DNA of 64,000 nucleotides, taken from positions 58,462-122,461 of the forward strand of contig CAVXLJ010000021.1 of the NCBI GenBank assembly GCA_963762605.1, given 5' to 3'. Made by a program: the position numbers and the translations under genes. Below, in pieces: positions 32,030 through 40,305 of this stretch. The notes beneath the pieces are model-generated. The model was not told where the DNA came from, did no database searches, and was given only the letters and a program-made list of their open reading frames with translations. The DNA comes from CAVSRC01 sp963762605 (lineage in GTDB: Bacteria > Pseudomonadota > Alphaproteobacteria > Rhizobiales > Kaistiaceae). Each line of letters starts with the position of its first letter. Position 1 is the stretch's first letter.

Positions 32030-33232
32030 ATGGCCTTCCTTGCCGATTCACTCGCCCGCGTGAAGCCCTCCGCCACCATCGCGGTCACCAACAAAGCGCG
32101 TGAACTCAAGGCCGCCGGTCGCGACGTGATCGGATTGGGTGCCGGCGAGCCCGATTTCGACACGCCCGACAACATCAAGGAAGCGGCGATCAAGGCGATC
32201 CGCGACGGCAAGACCAAGTACACCGCCGTCGACGGCATCCCCGAGCTGAAGGCCGCGATCGTCGCCAAGTTCAAGCGCGAGAACGGCCTCACCTACGCGG
32301 CCAACCAGATCACGGTGGGCACCGGCGGCAAGCAAGTGCTCTACAACGCGCTGGTCGCGACGCTGAACCCCGGCGACGAGGTGCTGATCCCGACGCCCTA
32401 CTGGGTGAGCTACCCGGACATGGTGCTGCTCGCCGGCGGCACACCGACCTTCGTCGAGGCTTCGCTTGCGACCAACTTCAAGGTCACCGCGGAGGCGCTC
32501 GAAAAGGCGATCACGCCGAAGACCAAGTGGCTGATCTTCAATTCGCCGTCGAACCCGTCGGGCGCCGCCTACAGCCGCGCCGAGCTCAAGGCGCTCACCG
32601 ACGTGCTCGTCCGCCATCCCCAGGTGTGGGTGATGACCGACGACATGTACGAGCACCTGGTCTACGACGACTTCGTCTTCACCACGCCGGCTCAGGTCGA
32701 GCCGACGCTCACCGAGCGCACGCTCACCGTCAACGGCGTCTCCAAGGCCTATTGCATGACCGGCTGGCGTATCGGCTACGGCGGCGGTCCGGTCGAGCTG
32801 ATCAAGGCGATCGCCAAGATCCAGTCGCAGTCGACCTCCAACCCGACGTCGATTTCGCAATATGCCGCGCTGGAGGCTCTGACCGGTCCGCAGGACTTCA
32901 TCGCCGAGCACAACAAGGTGTTCAAGGACCGGCGCGACCTCGTCGTCTCCATGATGAACCAGACCAACGGGCTGTCCTGTCCGACGCCGGAGGGGGCCTT
33001 CTACGTTTATCCTTCGTGCGCCGGCCTGATCGGCAAGAAAGCGCCGTCGGGCAAGGCAATCGAAAGCGACGACGATTTCGTCACCGAGCTGCTCGAGGCA
33101 GAGGGCGTCGCGGTGGTGCAGGGCTCGGCCTTCGGGCTCGGCCCCAACTTCCGCATCTCCTACGCAACCTCGACCGAGGCGCTGGAGGAGGCCGGCCAGC
33201 GCATCCAGCGATTCTGCGCCGGGCTGAGATAG
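32030..33232 (+). CDS. aatA: Aspartate aminotransferase (class Ib, PLP-dependent)
   Basis: The protein has 400 residues. Fold-type I text: VIGLGAGEPDFDTPDNIKEA near the start, ITVGTGGKQVLYNALVATLN, IFNSPSNPSGAAYSRAEL, MTDDMYEHLVYDDF and the PLP lysine in NGVSKAYCMTGWRIGYGGG. C-terminal GLGPNFRISYATSTEALEEA with the substrate-binding Arg is also present. It transfers amino groups between aspartate and 2-oxoglutarate, and the Ib branch may also accept prephenate. It starts 91 bases after the PAP2 gene on the same strand. Confidence 0.92.
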   Translation: MAFLADSLARVKPSATIAVTNKARELKAAGRDVIGLGAGEPDFDTPDNIKEAAIKAIRDGKTKYTAVDGIPELKAAIVAKFKRENGLTYAANQITVGTGGKQVLYNALVATLNPGDEVLIPTPYWVSYPDMVLLAGGTPTFVEASLATNFKVTAEALEKAITPKTKWLIFNSPSNPSGAAYSRAELKALTDVLVRHPQVWVMTDDMYEHLVYDDFVFTTPAQVEPTLTERTLTVNGVSKAYCMTGWRIGYGGGPVELIKAIAKIQSQSTSNPTSISQYAALEALTGPQDFIAEHNKVFKDRRDLVVSMMNQTNGLSCPTPEGAFYVYPSCAGLIGKKAPSGKAIESDDDFVTELLEAEGVAVVQGSAFGLGPNFRISYATSTEALEEAGQRIQRFCAGLR

Positions 33233-33470
33233 CGATCATTCGATCAGAGGCCGGCACATCCCGGCCCCTGACCCACCGCGAAGAGGCGCTTCTATCCGCT
33301 CGGCATTCGCCTGGTGGGCGGCTGCTTGCGGATTCGCGCGCATTTCCGTGATGCAATTGCCACAGTCGCGGTGCGGATGCGAGGGTGCTTTGCATTATCG
33401 TTTGCGTTGTGCCCGGAAAGGCGGCGAAAATGGGCGCTAAGCAGCATTCTGGGTGCAAGGGAGGCCATTT

Positions 33471-34310
33471 GTGGATCGGAAGCGGAAGATTGCGCTGTCG
33501 GTGAGTTGCCTGATGGTGCTGGCGGCGGCGGGCAGTGCCAAGGCGGGGGACTATTTAGGCGCCTATGATCCCATGGTGGTGCCGGGCAGTCTGCCGGCGG
33601 TTTCGGCGCTGAACGGCAAGGTGAGCGTCTTCGGCGGCAGCCAGGACAACGGCGGCACGAGCGGCGGTGTCTACGGCGTGGCCGGTTCGATCAGCGTACC
33701 GATGGGTTTCGCCTATGGTCTGCAGATGGACGGTATTGCCGGCTCGGGCCAGGGCGCCGCGTTCTATGGCATCGGCGGCCACCTGTTCTGGCGCGACCCG
33801 GCCAAGGGCCTGATCGGCCTCTATTCCAGCTACCTCAACTGGGACCTCACCAAAGGCTCAACGACTGGGTTCAACATCGGCAAGTTCGGCGTCGAAGGCG
33901 CGGCCTATCTCGGCCGCTTCTCGCTGGAAGGGCTGGCGGCCTATCAGTTCGGCTCGGCGAACGGTTTCACCGGTAGGGCGGTGGCCGCGTACTACCCGAT
34001 CGACAATCTGCGCCTCGACGCCGGTGTCCGCTACGTCGAGGGCTCCGGCGCCATGGGCGTGGTCGATGCCGAATGGCGACCGCATGAGAGTTCCGGCCTG
34101 ACGCTCTTTGCCTCGGGCGCGTTCGGCGAAAACAGCTTCAGCCAGATTCTCGGCGGCGCGCGCTACTATTTCGGCGATCCCAACAAGTCGCTTATCGCCC
34201 GTCACCGCCAAGATGATCCAACACCGGATCTCACCGGCGACCTGTCGATCGGCGGCGCCTGTCTGCCGCCGAACACGGTGAATCACGGCATTTGCAAACA
34301 CTGGTTATGA
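33471..34310 (+). CDS. Exported outer-membrane-like protein
   Basis: The protein has 279 residues. The signal peptide runs to about AAAGSAKAG (IALSVSCLMVLAAAGSAKA). The mature part alternates hydrophobic and polar residues with aromatic ends and Gly-rich turns (YGLQMDGIAGSGQG, GGHLFWRDPAKGLIGLYSSY, NIGKFGVEGAAYLGRFSLEG), the pattern of a small beta-barrel. No close family recognised. GTG 33471 is chosen because GGGAGG lies 6 bases upstream; GTG 33453 is alternative. A good terminator follows at 34351-34376. It is monocistronic. Confidence 0.65.
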   Translation: MDRKRKIALSVSCLMVLAAAGSAKAGDYLGAYDPMVVPGSLPAVSALNGKVSVFGGSQDNGGTSGGVYGVAGSISVPMGFAYGLQMDGIAGSGQGAAFYGIGGHLFWRDPAKGLIGLYSSYLNWDLTKGSTTGFNIGKFGVEGAAYLGRFSLEGLAAYQFGSANGFTGRAVAAYYPIDNLRLDAGVRYVEGSGAMGVVDAEWRPHESSGLTLFASGAFGENSFSQILGGARYYFGDPNKSLIARHRQDDPTPDLTGDLSIGGACLPPNTVNHGICKHWL

Positions 34311-34642
34311 TGGTCACCGGACGGTGATTTGCGAACCGATTGCCTGACGAGGGCCGGCCGTGTGCCGGCCCTTTTCATATGTTCTTTCGGAGCGGCACTT
34401 GCGACCGCTTCTTCAATCGGCGGCTGAAGGGATTCCGGCCTGCGCCGGCGTGATCCTGGCGCCACACTCAGCAGACGAGTGCCCGCTGTGCCCCTGTCAT
34501 AATTCATATGCGCCGGCAATCTGGTCAGACATGGCGCGTGGGTAGAATCGGCAGGGTGTGCGGTCGCGGCGATCGCCGGATGGCTGGGAGGCCTACGGCG
34601 ACACCGGCCGCGGATGGAACCGCGGCGGCGCCTGAGCGAGGT
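34311..34642. other. Intergenic region, 332 bases, no gene seen
   Basis: Between the outer-membrane-like gene and the convergent phytochelatin-synthase-like gene. Contains the terminator at 34351-34376. No other feature was seen. Confidence 0.5.
34351..34376 (+). terminator. Rho-independent terminator
   Basis: GGGCCGGC at 34351-34358 pairs with GCCGGCCC at 34364-34371 across a 5-base loop, and TTTTC follows. It lies 41 bases after the outer-membrane-like gene. Confidence 0.8.
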
Positions 34643-37600
34643 TCAGGACTGGGGAGGCGTCTCCGCTTTGGCCTGTTCGGAGCGGAACACCTCGAGGCCT
34701 TCCTGATCGCCGCGCAGTCCGCGACGCTCCATCATGGTCAGGACCTCCCGCGGGAAGTGATCGAGCACCATCGAATTGTCGATCTCGATGTCCGACATGC
34801 CGAGCGTGCCCTGTTCCTTGAACATCTCGCCGAAGTCCAGATACCACTTGATCTCGTTCATGTTGCCGCTCGGGTCGCAGATGAACATCGAGAGGCAGGT
34901 GTCGGGATCGTCGGCAAACAGGAGATGGAAGGAATCGAGCAGGTTGCGCGCCGGCGCGTGGCCCATCTTCGAGAACGATACGCACAGGTCCTGGGGAACC
35001 CCGTGCCGCTTCATCACGGTCTGGACGGACCGCCTCAACTCGGCAAACTTCTCATAGCCGATGTTCAGGCCGTAATGAGGAACCAGTACCTCGCCCTTGT
35101 TGCCGCCCATGTTGTGGTGGCCTTCGTCGCCGCCGGCCATGGGGCCGAAATAGTCGGTTCGGGTGCGCGTCACCAGGTAGTGCGTGTCCCAAAGATAGAT
35201 GTCCTGGGTGACTTTCGTGTCCTGGTCGTAGGTCTTGGCGACCAGTTCGCAGCCGAGGACGGTCTGATAGTAGTGCTCGTGCTGGGCCAGCGAATCCTTG
35301 CCGTAGGCGTGCGTCGCCAGCCATCGTTCCACCAGCGGAAGTCGCGTCGGGTCCTTGCGGTAGGACGCGATCACCGGACAGGTCGCGATATGAGCGAGGT
35401 CGCCGTGGACCTTCTTCTGCTGTTCGTCGAGGTCGGGTGAGGCGGCCCGGATCTCCGTCCCGTAGACGAAGGGGGCGACCGGATATCTTGCCTTGAACTC
35501 GTCTTCGCCGAGGGCGCTGACGAAAAACACCAGCGGGTAGCCGTCGGGGTCGCGGAAGACGATGGCGGAATCGATCTCGCCATTGTCGAGCAGGCGGTCG
35601 GCGTCGCTTATCTGCGCCCAGATGGTGTCGGGGCCCTTGGCCTTGATGCGCTCCATCTGCTTGTCGAAGAAGCGCCGGTTCAGGATCACGCCGAGAAAGG
35701 GGAACGGGATGTCCCGGAACGACATTCGGCGATCGCCGGCAGTCTCCGGGCGCAGGGCGGTCGGCGTGTCGTAGTCGCTGGCCCATGGTCCATGGCCTTC
35801 GCGCCCCGGCGGGATCTTCCACAGATGGAAGACCGTGAACGATGCAAAAGCGCCGAACGACGCCCAGGATGAGCCGAGCTGGTCGATCTTGGCACCGGCG
35901 TGAGCGCGGTCGACCGTCTTGTAGAGCGGCCAGCCGATGATGCCGTTGTAGAACTGCACGCAGCGCCGGATGTCGGAGGTCAGCAGCGCCAGATGTGTCG
36001 TGGCGAAGCCCAGGTTGTTGTCGAAACAGCCGTTCTCTTCGAGAAATTCCCGAAGCACCTCGTAGCGCGGATGGCCGCGGCGTGAGTGCTCAGGGCGCAG
36101 CGCGAGCGCGTTGACGAGCGTTTCGATGGCTGCCGTGTGGTCGAGGGTGTCGCCCTTGGCGAAGGCCGTTTCGGTGATGATGGCCTGGGCCTCGTCGAGC
36201 GTTATCCTGATGCCGTGGGCGGTCAGCGACGCGACAAGATCCGCCGCCGCCAGAGAGCCCTCGTGGTTCTGGTCCAGGATCGAGAGAATCTTCTCGAGCT
36301 TCGTCCGCTGGTCGTCGAGCGAAACCGCGGACAGCACGATAATGGACTCGGCGCCGGTGGCCGCGATCGCCTTGGCGAAACTGGCTAGCGAGCACTTCCA
36401 CAGCCGGCTGACGGCGGCTATGTTGTGGGCCGAGGCGATCACCAGCCCGTTGCGGTCGTCGACATCGGCATCGACGTTGAAGTCGGCGATCACGCCCCAG
36501 CTGAAGGTGCCGTGGCTGAGGACGTTGGCCTCGCCCAATTCCTGTGACTGGACATCGGAGTTGAAGGCGACGCCGAGATCGAACGGGACGAGGACGGCGT
36601 GCTGTCCGGACCCGCAATTGGCCTCTTCGAGAAGCGTCCGCAGCAGTTCGGCGCCAAGCGGCTTCGGTATGGCCGTCTGGTAGGGCTTCGTCCGGATGTA
36701 GCCGGCTCGCTGAAGGTCGTTGAGGAACTGCAGCACGTGCCCGGAGGAGGCGAAGGTGTTCAGTTCCTCGGTGTAGCTGGCGCCCAGCGAACGCATGATC
36801 TCGTCGACGCTGGACACCTGGCTGGCCGCTTCGCCGATGACCCGGCACGCGAGCGCGATGGCAGAAATGCCTTCCATGTTCATGGTGCCAAGGTGCGATT
36901 TCCAGATCGTCGGGATGTATCGCTGGAAATGGCTGCTGACATAGGGCTTCGGCGGGGCGAGCCAGTCGAGAAGCGTGTCGGCTTTCTCCAGTCCCTTGAG
37001 CGGCCGCCGGGCCTGTCCGTCGGTGCGGCCAAGCCGCAATATGCCACGCGCCCGGCCGGAATTGTCCTTGTCGGCCATGGCTGTGTGCAGCTTGCCGATC
37101 GGCGCGGCCCAGTGTGCCCCGTATTTCAGCGGGTGGACGTCGGAGATGACCAGTTCACGCGTATCGGGGATGGAGCCGGCTAGCAGGGCGAAATGGCCGC
37201 CGCCATCGGTCCTGCCGTGGGCGATGCCGGTGTGAAAATTCAGGATCAGGACATCGTTGCCGTCCGCGGCGAAATCCTTGCTGCAGGCCTCCCAGACATC
37301 CTCGTCGGTGAGCCCCAGATGTTCATCGAGATGATAGGCCTCGACGAATACCGGGAGCCGGGACTTGGCAATGAAGCGCAGGGCCATCTCATGCGTTTCC
37401 GCCAGACTTAACCCTTCTTCGATGACCGTATCGATGTCCAGTTCCAGGGTTGAAAAGATGGCATCCGGCGTGACGTTGAAGCCGAGAACTCTGAACCCAT
37501 ATGATAACGCGGTTGTCTGGCAGCAGTTTATAGACTGCTGAAAGTGAAACTGCATAATAGAAAGAACTTTGTTCGTTTCTGCCGGGGTCATATTCCCGTG

Positions 37601-37669
37601 GTATAGTATGAGTTTCTGGATATCTTCATCCGTGAACTGGCGGGACCGGTAAGCGCTTATGTCGTTCAT
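34643..37669 (-). CDS. Multidomain protein: phytochelatin-synthase-like peptidase, degenerate second copy, EF-hand-like loop, two VOC modules
   Basis: The protein has about 1008 residues from ATG 37669 (a TTG at 37705 would add 12). Domain 1, about residues 25-220, matches phytochelatin synthase: Cys49 or Cys50 in QQSINCCQTTALSYG, His159 in GGGHFALLAGSI, Asp177 in ELVISDVHPLKYGAHW. The His-Asp spacing of 18 equals that of plant phytochelatin synthase. Domain 2, about 235-450, repeats this pattern but has Glu or Met where Cys is expected. Near 466-478 is an EF-hand-like loop (DQNHEGSLAAADLV). VOC-type blocks follow at about 555-720 (THLALLTSDIRRCVQFYNG; FRDPDGYPLVFFV) and 795-945 (HEHYYQTVLGCELV; FICDPSGNMNEIKWY). 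It probably processes thiol conjugates or peptides, but the substrate is unknown. No operon partner, no export signal and a weak ribosome site. Confidence 0.75.
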   Translation of the reverse strand: MNDISAYRSRQFTDEDIQKLILYHGNMTPAETNKVLSIMQFHFQQSINCCQTTALSYGFRVLGFNVTPDAIFSTLELDIDTVIEEGLSLAETHEMALRFIAKSRLPVFVEAYHLDEHLGLTDEDVWEACSKDFAADGNDVLILNFHTGIAHGRTDGGGHFALLAGSIPDTRELVISDVHPLKYGAHWAAPIGKLHTAMADKDNSGRARGILRLGRTDGQARRPLKGLEKADTLLDWLAPPKPYVSSHFQRYIPTIWKSHLGTMNMEGISAIALACRVIGEAASQVSSVDEIMRSLGASYTEELNTFASSGHVLQFLNDLQRAGYIRTKPYQTAIPKPLGAELLRTLLEEANCGSGQHAVLVPFDLGVAFNSDVQSQELGEANVLSHGTFSWGVIADFNVDADVDDRNGLVIASAHNIAAVSRLWKCSLASFAKAIAATGAESIIVLSAVSLDDQRTKLEKILSILDQNHEGSLAAADLVASLTAHGIRITLDEAQAIITETAFAKGDTLDHTAAIETLVNALALRPEHSRRGHPRYEVLREFLEENGCFDNNLGFATTHLALLTSDIRRCVQFYNGIIGWPLYKTVDRAHAGAKIDQLGSSWASFGAFASFTVFHLWKIPPGREGHGPWASDYDTPTALRPETAGDRRMSFRDIPFPFLGVILNRRFFDKQMERIKAKGPDTIWAQISDADRLLDNGEIDSAIVFRDPDGYPLVFFVSALGEDEFKARYPVAPFVYGTEIRAASPDLDEQQKKVHGDLAHIATCPVIASYRKDPTRLPLVERWLATHAYGKDSLAQHEHYYQTVLGCELVAKTYDQDTKVTQDIYLWDTHYLVTRTRTDYFGPMAGGDEGHHNMGGNKGEVLVPHYGLNIGYEKFAELRRSVQTVMKRHGVPQDLCVSFSKMGHAPARNLLDSFHLLFADDPDTCLSMFICDPSGNMNEIKWYLDFGEMFKEQGTLGMSDIEIDNSMVLDHFPREVLTMMERRGLRGDQEGLEVFRSEQAKAETPPQS

Positions 37670-37927
37670 TTCGGTTGCTCGCGCGGATGAAGTTGTCGCC
37701 CACAATTTAATTTAAACAGTAACAGTGTGGCGAGGGGGCCGCAATTGTTGCTTTCCACCCCGTGCGATTATTGCCTTCGACCCGCTGAAGGCGCGCCGTC
37801 GGTCACGACGCGGCCCACGCGGTCTGGTCGGCACTGGGCTGCCACGCATCGCCTCTCGGTGCCCGCGAGTACCCAGTCAACACCCTTTCGGGATTGGCGA
37901 GGCGCGGCGGCGTTGGCTAAGCCGGCG

Positions 37928-38461
37928 TCAATCCCAGGGCGTCGACAGGCGCAGCAGTTCGCGGAAGCGCTTGGCGGCCTCTTGCGGGTGGCGCTGCAGG
38001 GCGGCAGCGGCGTTCTCGGCCACTGCCGGCGGCAATGGCTCGCTGATGTCGGCACCGGTCAGCGCCGTCGCCCGGACGATGTAGAGGGCGGCGCCGGCGG
38101 CCAGCGCCGTCACCTCGTTGGGATAGCGCAGCACCGCGTCGGCCATCGGATCGGACGCATCGCGCAGCAGGGCCGAGTAGCTGACGACGGGCTGGCTGGC
38201 GAGGCATTCGGTGAGGTCGGCGCACAGCCGGACGAAGCGCCGATAATCGTCCGCGCCGTTGCCCTTATCCTGCAGTCGCGCGATCCAGCCGTTATAGGCG
38301 CGCCAGCGGCCGGCGATGTTGACGTTGACCTTGAGCGTGAAGCGGTCGGCGATGGCGGTCGCCACGGTGTCGACATAGCGTTCGAAGGTCTGGCGGTCGG
38401 CCAGTTCGGCCAGGCGCCAGATGCGCTCATTGCCGGGTCGCTCGGTTGCCTCAAAGGCCAT
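37928..38461 (-). CDS. Uncharacterised 177-residue protein
   Basis: The protein has 177 residues from ATG 38461. It is mostly helical and charged: WRLAELADRQTFERYVDTVA, then FTLKVNVNIAGRWRAYNGWI, RRFVRLCADLTECLASQPVV. No family recognised and no signal peptide or membrane segment is seen. Its start lies inside the end of the upstream 75-residue gene (overlap about 11 bases), so the two may be translated together. It lies 258 bases upstream, in transcription sense, of the phytochelatin-synthase-like gene start region, but on the same strand and with no clear promoter in between. Confidence 0.5.
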   Translation of the reverse strand: MAFEATERPGNERIWRLAELADRQTFERYVDTVATAIADRFTLKVNVNIAGRWRAYNGWIARLQDKGNGADDYRRFVRLCADLTECLASQPVVSYSALLRDASDPMADAVLRYPNEVTALAAGAALYIVRATALTGADISEPLPPAVAENAAAALQRHPQEAAKRFRELLRLSTPWD

Positions 38462-38678
38462 GGCCGAACAGCTTTCGCACGGCGCGCCGGATGAGGTCGT
38501 TCTGCTGGATCGGCGAGACGGACACGGCTTGGGCGAAGACGCTGGCGTCGAGATCGGCAAGGCGCTGGCGCGCCGAATCGATCTCATCCGCCGTCGGTTC
38601 GGGAGCCGCCGCAGCGGCAAGTCGAACGTGTTCGCTGGAAGACATTTCGCCGCCTGTCTTCTCTTCTTGGCTTGTCAT
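38451..38678 (-). CDS. Uncharacterised 75-residue protein
   Basis: The protein has 75 residues from ATG 38678, with another Met at 38645 possible. It has an acidic/Ala-rich start (SEHVRLAAAAAPEPTADEID) and a basic helix at the end (NDLIRRAVRKLFGHG). Its stop overlaps the 177-residue gene start. No family recognised. The overlap and the shared orientation suggest an operon or a split gene; see the findings. Confidence 0.45.
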   Translation of the reverse strand: MTSQEEKTGGEMSSSEHVRLAAAAAPEPTADEIDSARQRLADLDASVFAQAVSVSPIQQNDLIRRAVRKLFGHGL

Positions 38679-38867
38679 GATATGGCGCGATCCGGCCCTT
38701 ACTCAAGATTGTCGGGCTTGAGTTCACCGGCCGCCTCGTTGCCATTGTTGTTTTGCCTGGGTTTCCGCCGTGTCGGCGGCGGAAATCGCAATCGGTGGTG
38801 CGGGCCGCGCCGTGCCGCCGAGCATCCGCGTCACCGAGGAATTGCGCGAATCGCTGGCGTGGCAGGG

Positions 38868-39845
38868 CTACAGCCAGCCGCGTCGCTTGAAGTAGAAGAA
38901 GGGCACCAGCGCCGAGACAACCATGGCGCCGATCGCCAGCGGATAGCCAAGGGGCCAGCTCAGCTCCGGCATGAAATGGAAGTTCATGCCGTAGAACGTG
39001 CCGATGAGCGTCGGCGGGAAGAAGAAGGTCGACAGCACGGTCAGCACGCGGATGACCTCGTTCTGCTCCACCGAGATGAGGCCGAGCGTGGCGTCGAGCA
39101 GGAAATTGATCTTGTTCGACAGGAAGGTGACGTGATCCTCGAGCGAACGAATGTCGCGGGCGGCCAGCTTCATGCGGGCGCGGTTATTGCCCTTGGCGTT
39201 GATGCTCGGCGCCGCCAGTCCGGCGAACTGCACCAGGCGTTCGAGCGAGGCGAGACTTTCGCGAGCTTTGGCCGCCAGGTCGCCCTGCACGCCGATCGCC
39301 GTGATCAGTTCGGAAAGCTCGCGCCCCTCGTGCGCCGGGTCGCGGCGGCGGGCGAAGACATCCTGGTTGATGCGGTCGACGTCGCCGCTGATGCGTTCCA
39401 GAACGTCGGCGGCGCGATCGATGATTGCTTCGATCAGGCCGAGGAACACCGCCGGAGCAGACGAGCAGCCGCTGCCCGGTTTGGAGGCGCGTGTCAGAAA
39501 ATGCCGCAACGCGCGCAAGTCGTTGTAACGCAGCGTGACGATGCGTTCGCCGGCGACCGCGATGGTGAAGGGTGCCAGCTCGGGCTCGCCGGCGTCGACG
39601 CCGGTCATCACCGTCGCGGTCATGAAGGTGGCGCCGTCCTCGGTGTAGAGGCGGCTGGAGAACTCGATCTCCTGAGCTTCTTCGCGGCTCGGCACCGATG
39701 CACCGAGGAAATGCTCGACGGCGCGGTTCTCCTCCACTGACGGTTGAAAAAGGTCGACCCAGCCGGCCGCGGGCGGCACCGCAGTGCCTTCCACCGGCGA
39801 CAGGCTCTCGAGCCCCTTCTCGCTGAAACCGTAGAAACTGAGCAT
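38868..39845 (-). CDS. corA: CorA-type divalent metal channel
   Basis: The protein has 325 residues. The N-terminal cytoplasmic domain begins MLSFYGFSEKGLESLSPVEG, with an acidic helical region (SREEAQEIEFSSRLYTEDGA). Two C-terminal membrane helices carry the GMN selectivity motif (TLIGTFYGMNFHFMPELSWP) and a basic FKRRGWL end. It conducts Mg, Co or Ni across the inner membrane as a pentamer. ATG 39845 is chosen because GGAGGG lies 7 bases upstream; longer frames to 40031 have no support. It is monocistronic. Confidence 0.9.
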   Translation of the reverse strand: MLSFYGFSEKGLESLSPVEGTAVPPAAGWVDLFQPSVEENRAVEHFLGASVPSREEAQEIEFSSRLYTEDGATFMTATVMTGVDAGEPELAPFTIAVAGERIVTLRYNDLRALRHFLTRASKPGSGCSSAPAVFLGLIEAIIDRAADVLERISGDVDRINQDVFARRRDPAHEGRELSELITAIGVQGDLAAKARESLASLERLVQFAGLAAPSINAKGNNRARMKLAARDIRSLEDHVTFLSNKINFLLDATLGLISVEQNEVIRVLTVLSTFFFPPTLIGTFYGMNFHFMPELSWPLGYPLAIGAMVVSALVPFFYFKRRGWL

Positions 39846-40305
39846 GCGCAACCCTCCGAGCGAGGACATGCACTGTTGCCGTTCTGCGATCAAGCGTCGC
39901 TTCGCCTGCGCGGCAGCTTTTCCTTGGGCTCGCGTCGTGCCACGATGCCTGCGAACGGGGGAAACGCCGGCATCTGGCCCGGTGGACCGTGCCCCCGATT
40001 CGGAGGCTTCTCGACCATGATTTCCAGGCATTCAGCGGTGGCGAAGGTTCCGCTCGCCGCCGTGGCGTTGGCTGCGGCCGTGCTCGCCGGCATGGTGCCG
40101 GCACGGTCGAATTCACGCTGGCGCTCAGCTCGCTCGAACTGTGGGCCGAATAGACATGGATCAAGGCAGTTGCACCCCTGTCTGCTCTTGTCAGTCCGAT
40201 GGTTCCCTGTTGTCATCGGGGTGACCGGTCGCGCCAAGTGGTCTTGCGCGGCTTGAAAAGAACGAAACAAGAAATGGAACGCTCAAGCAAAAGAAAGGCG
40301 CGGCT
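39846..40305. other. Intergenic region, 460 bases, with one weak coding candidate
   Basis: The divergent space between corA and the EF-G-like gene. It includes the possible small exported open frame at 40017-40256. The last 60 bases are AT-richer (GAACGAAACAAGAAATGGAA near 40261), a possible promoter region of the EF-G-like gene. Confidence 0.4.
40017..40256 (+). CDS. Possible small exported protein, perhaps frameshifted
   Basis: From ATG 40017, with GGAGG 10 bases upstream, a signal-peptide-like start (ISRHSAVAKVPLAAVALAAA) runs for about 25 residues. The rest is Arg/Ser-rich and unlike a mature protein. In another frame the same DNA reads GTVEFTLALSSLELWAE then stop, which looks more like a protein end, so a single-base frameshift in a decayed gene is possible. 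Low confidence. Confidence 0.25.
   Translation: MISRHSAVAKVPLAAVALAAAVLAGMVPARSNSRWRSARSNCGPNRHGSRQLHPCLLLSVRWFPVVIGVTGRAKWSCAA

Noticed and set aside
33249..33266. GGCCGG/CCGGCC hairpin after the aminotransferase gene
   Set aside because: A 6-bp stem with no T-run; common by chance in sequence of this G+C content.
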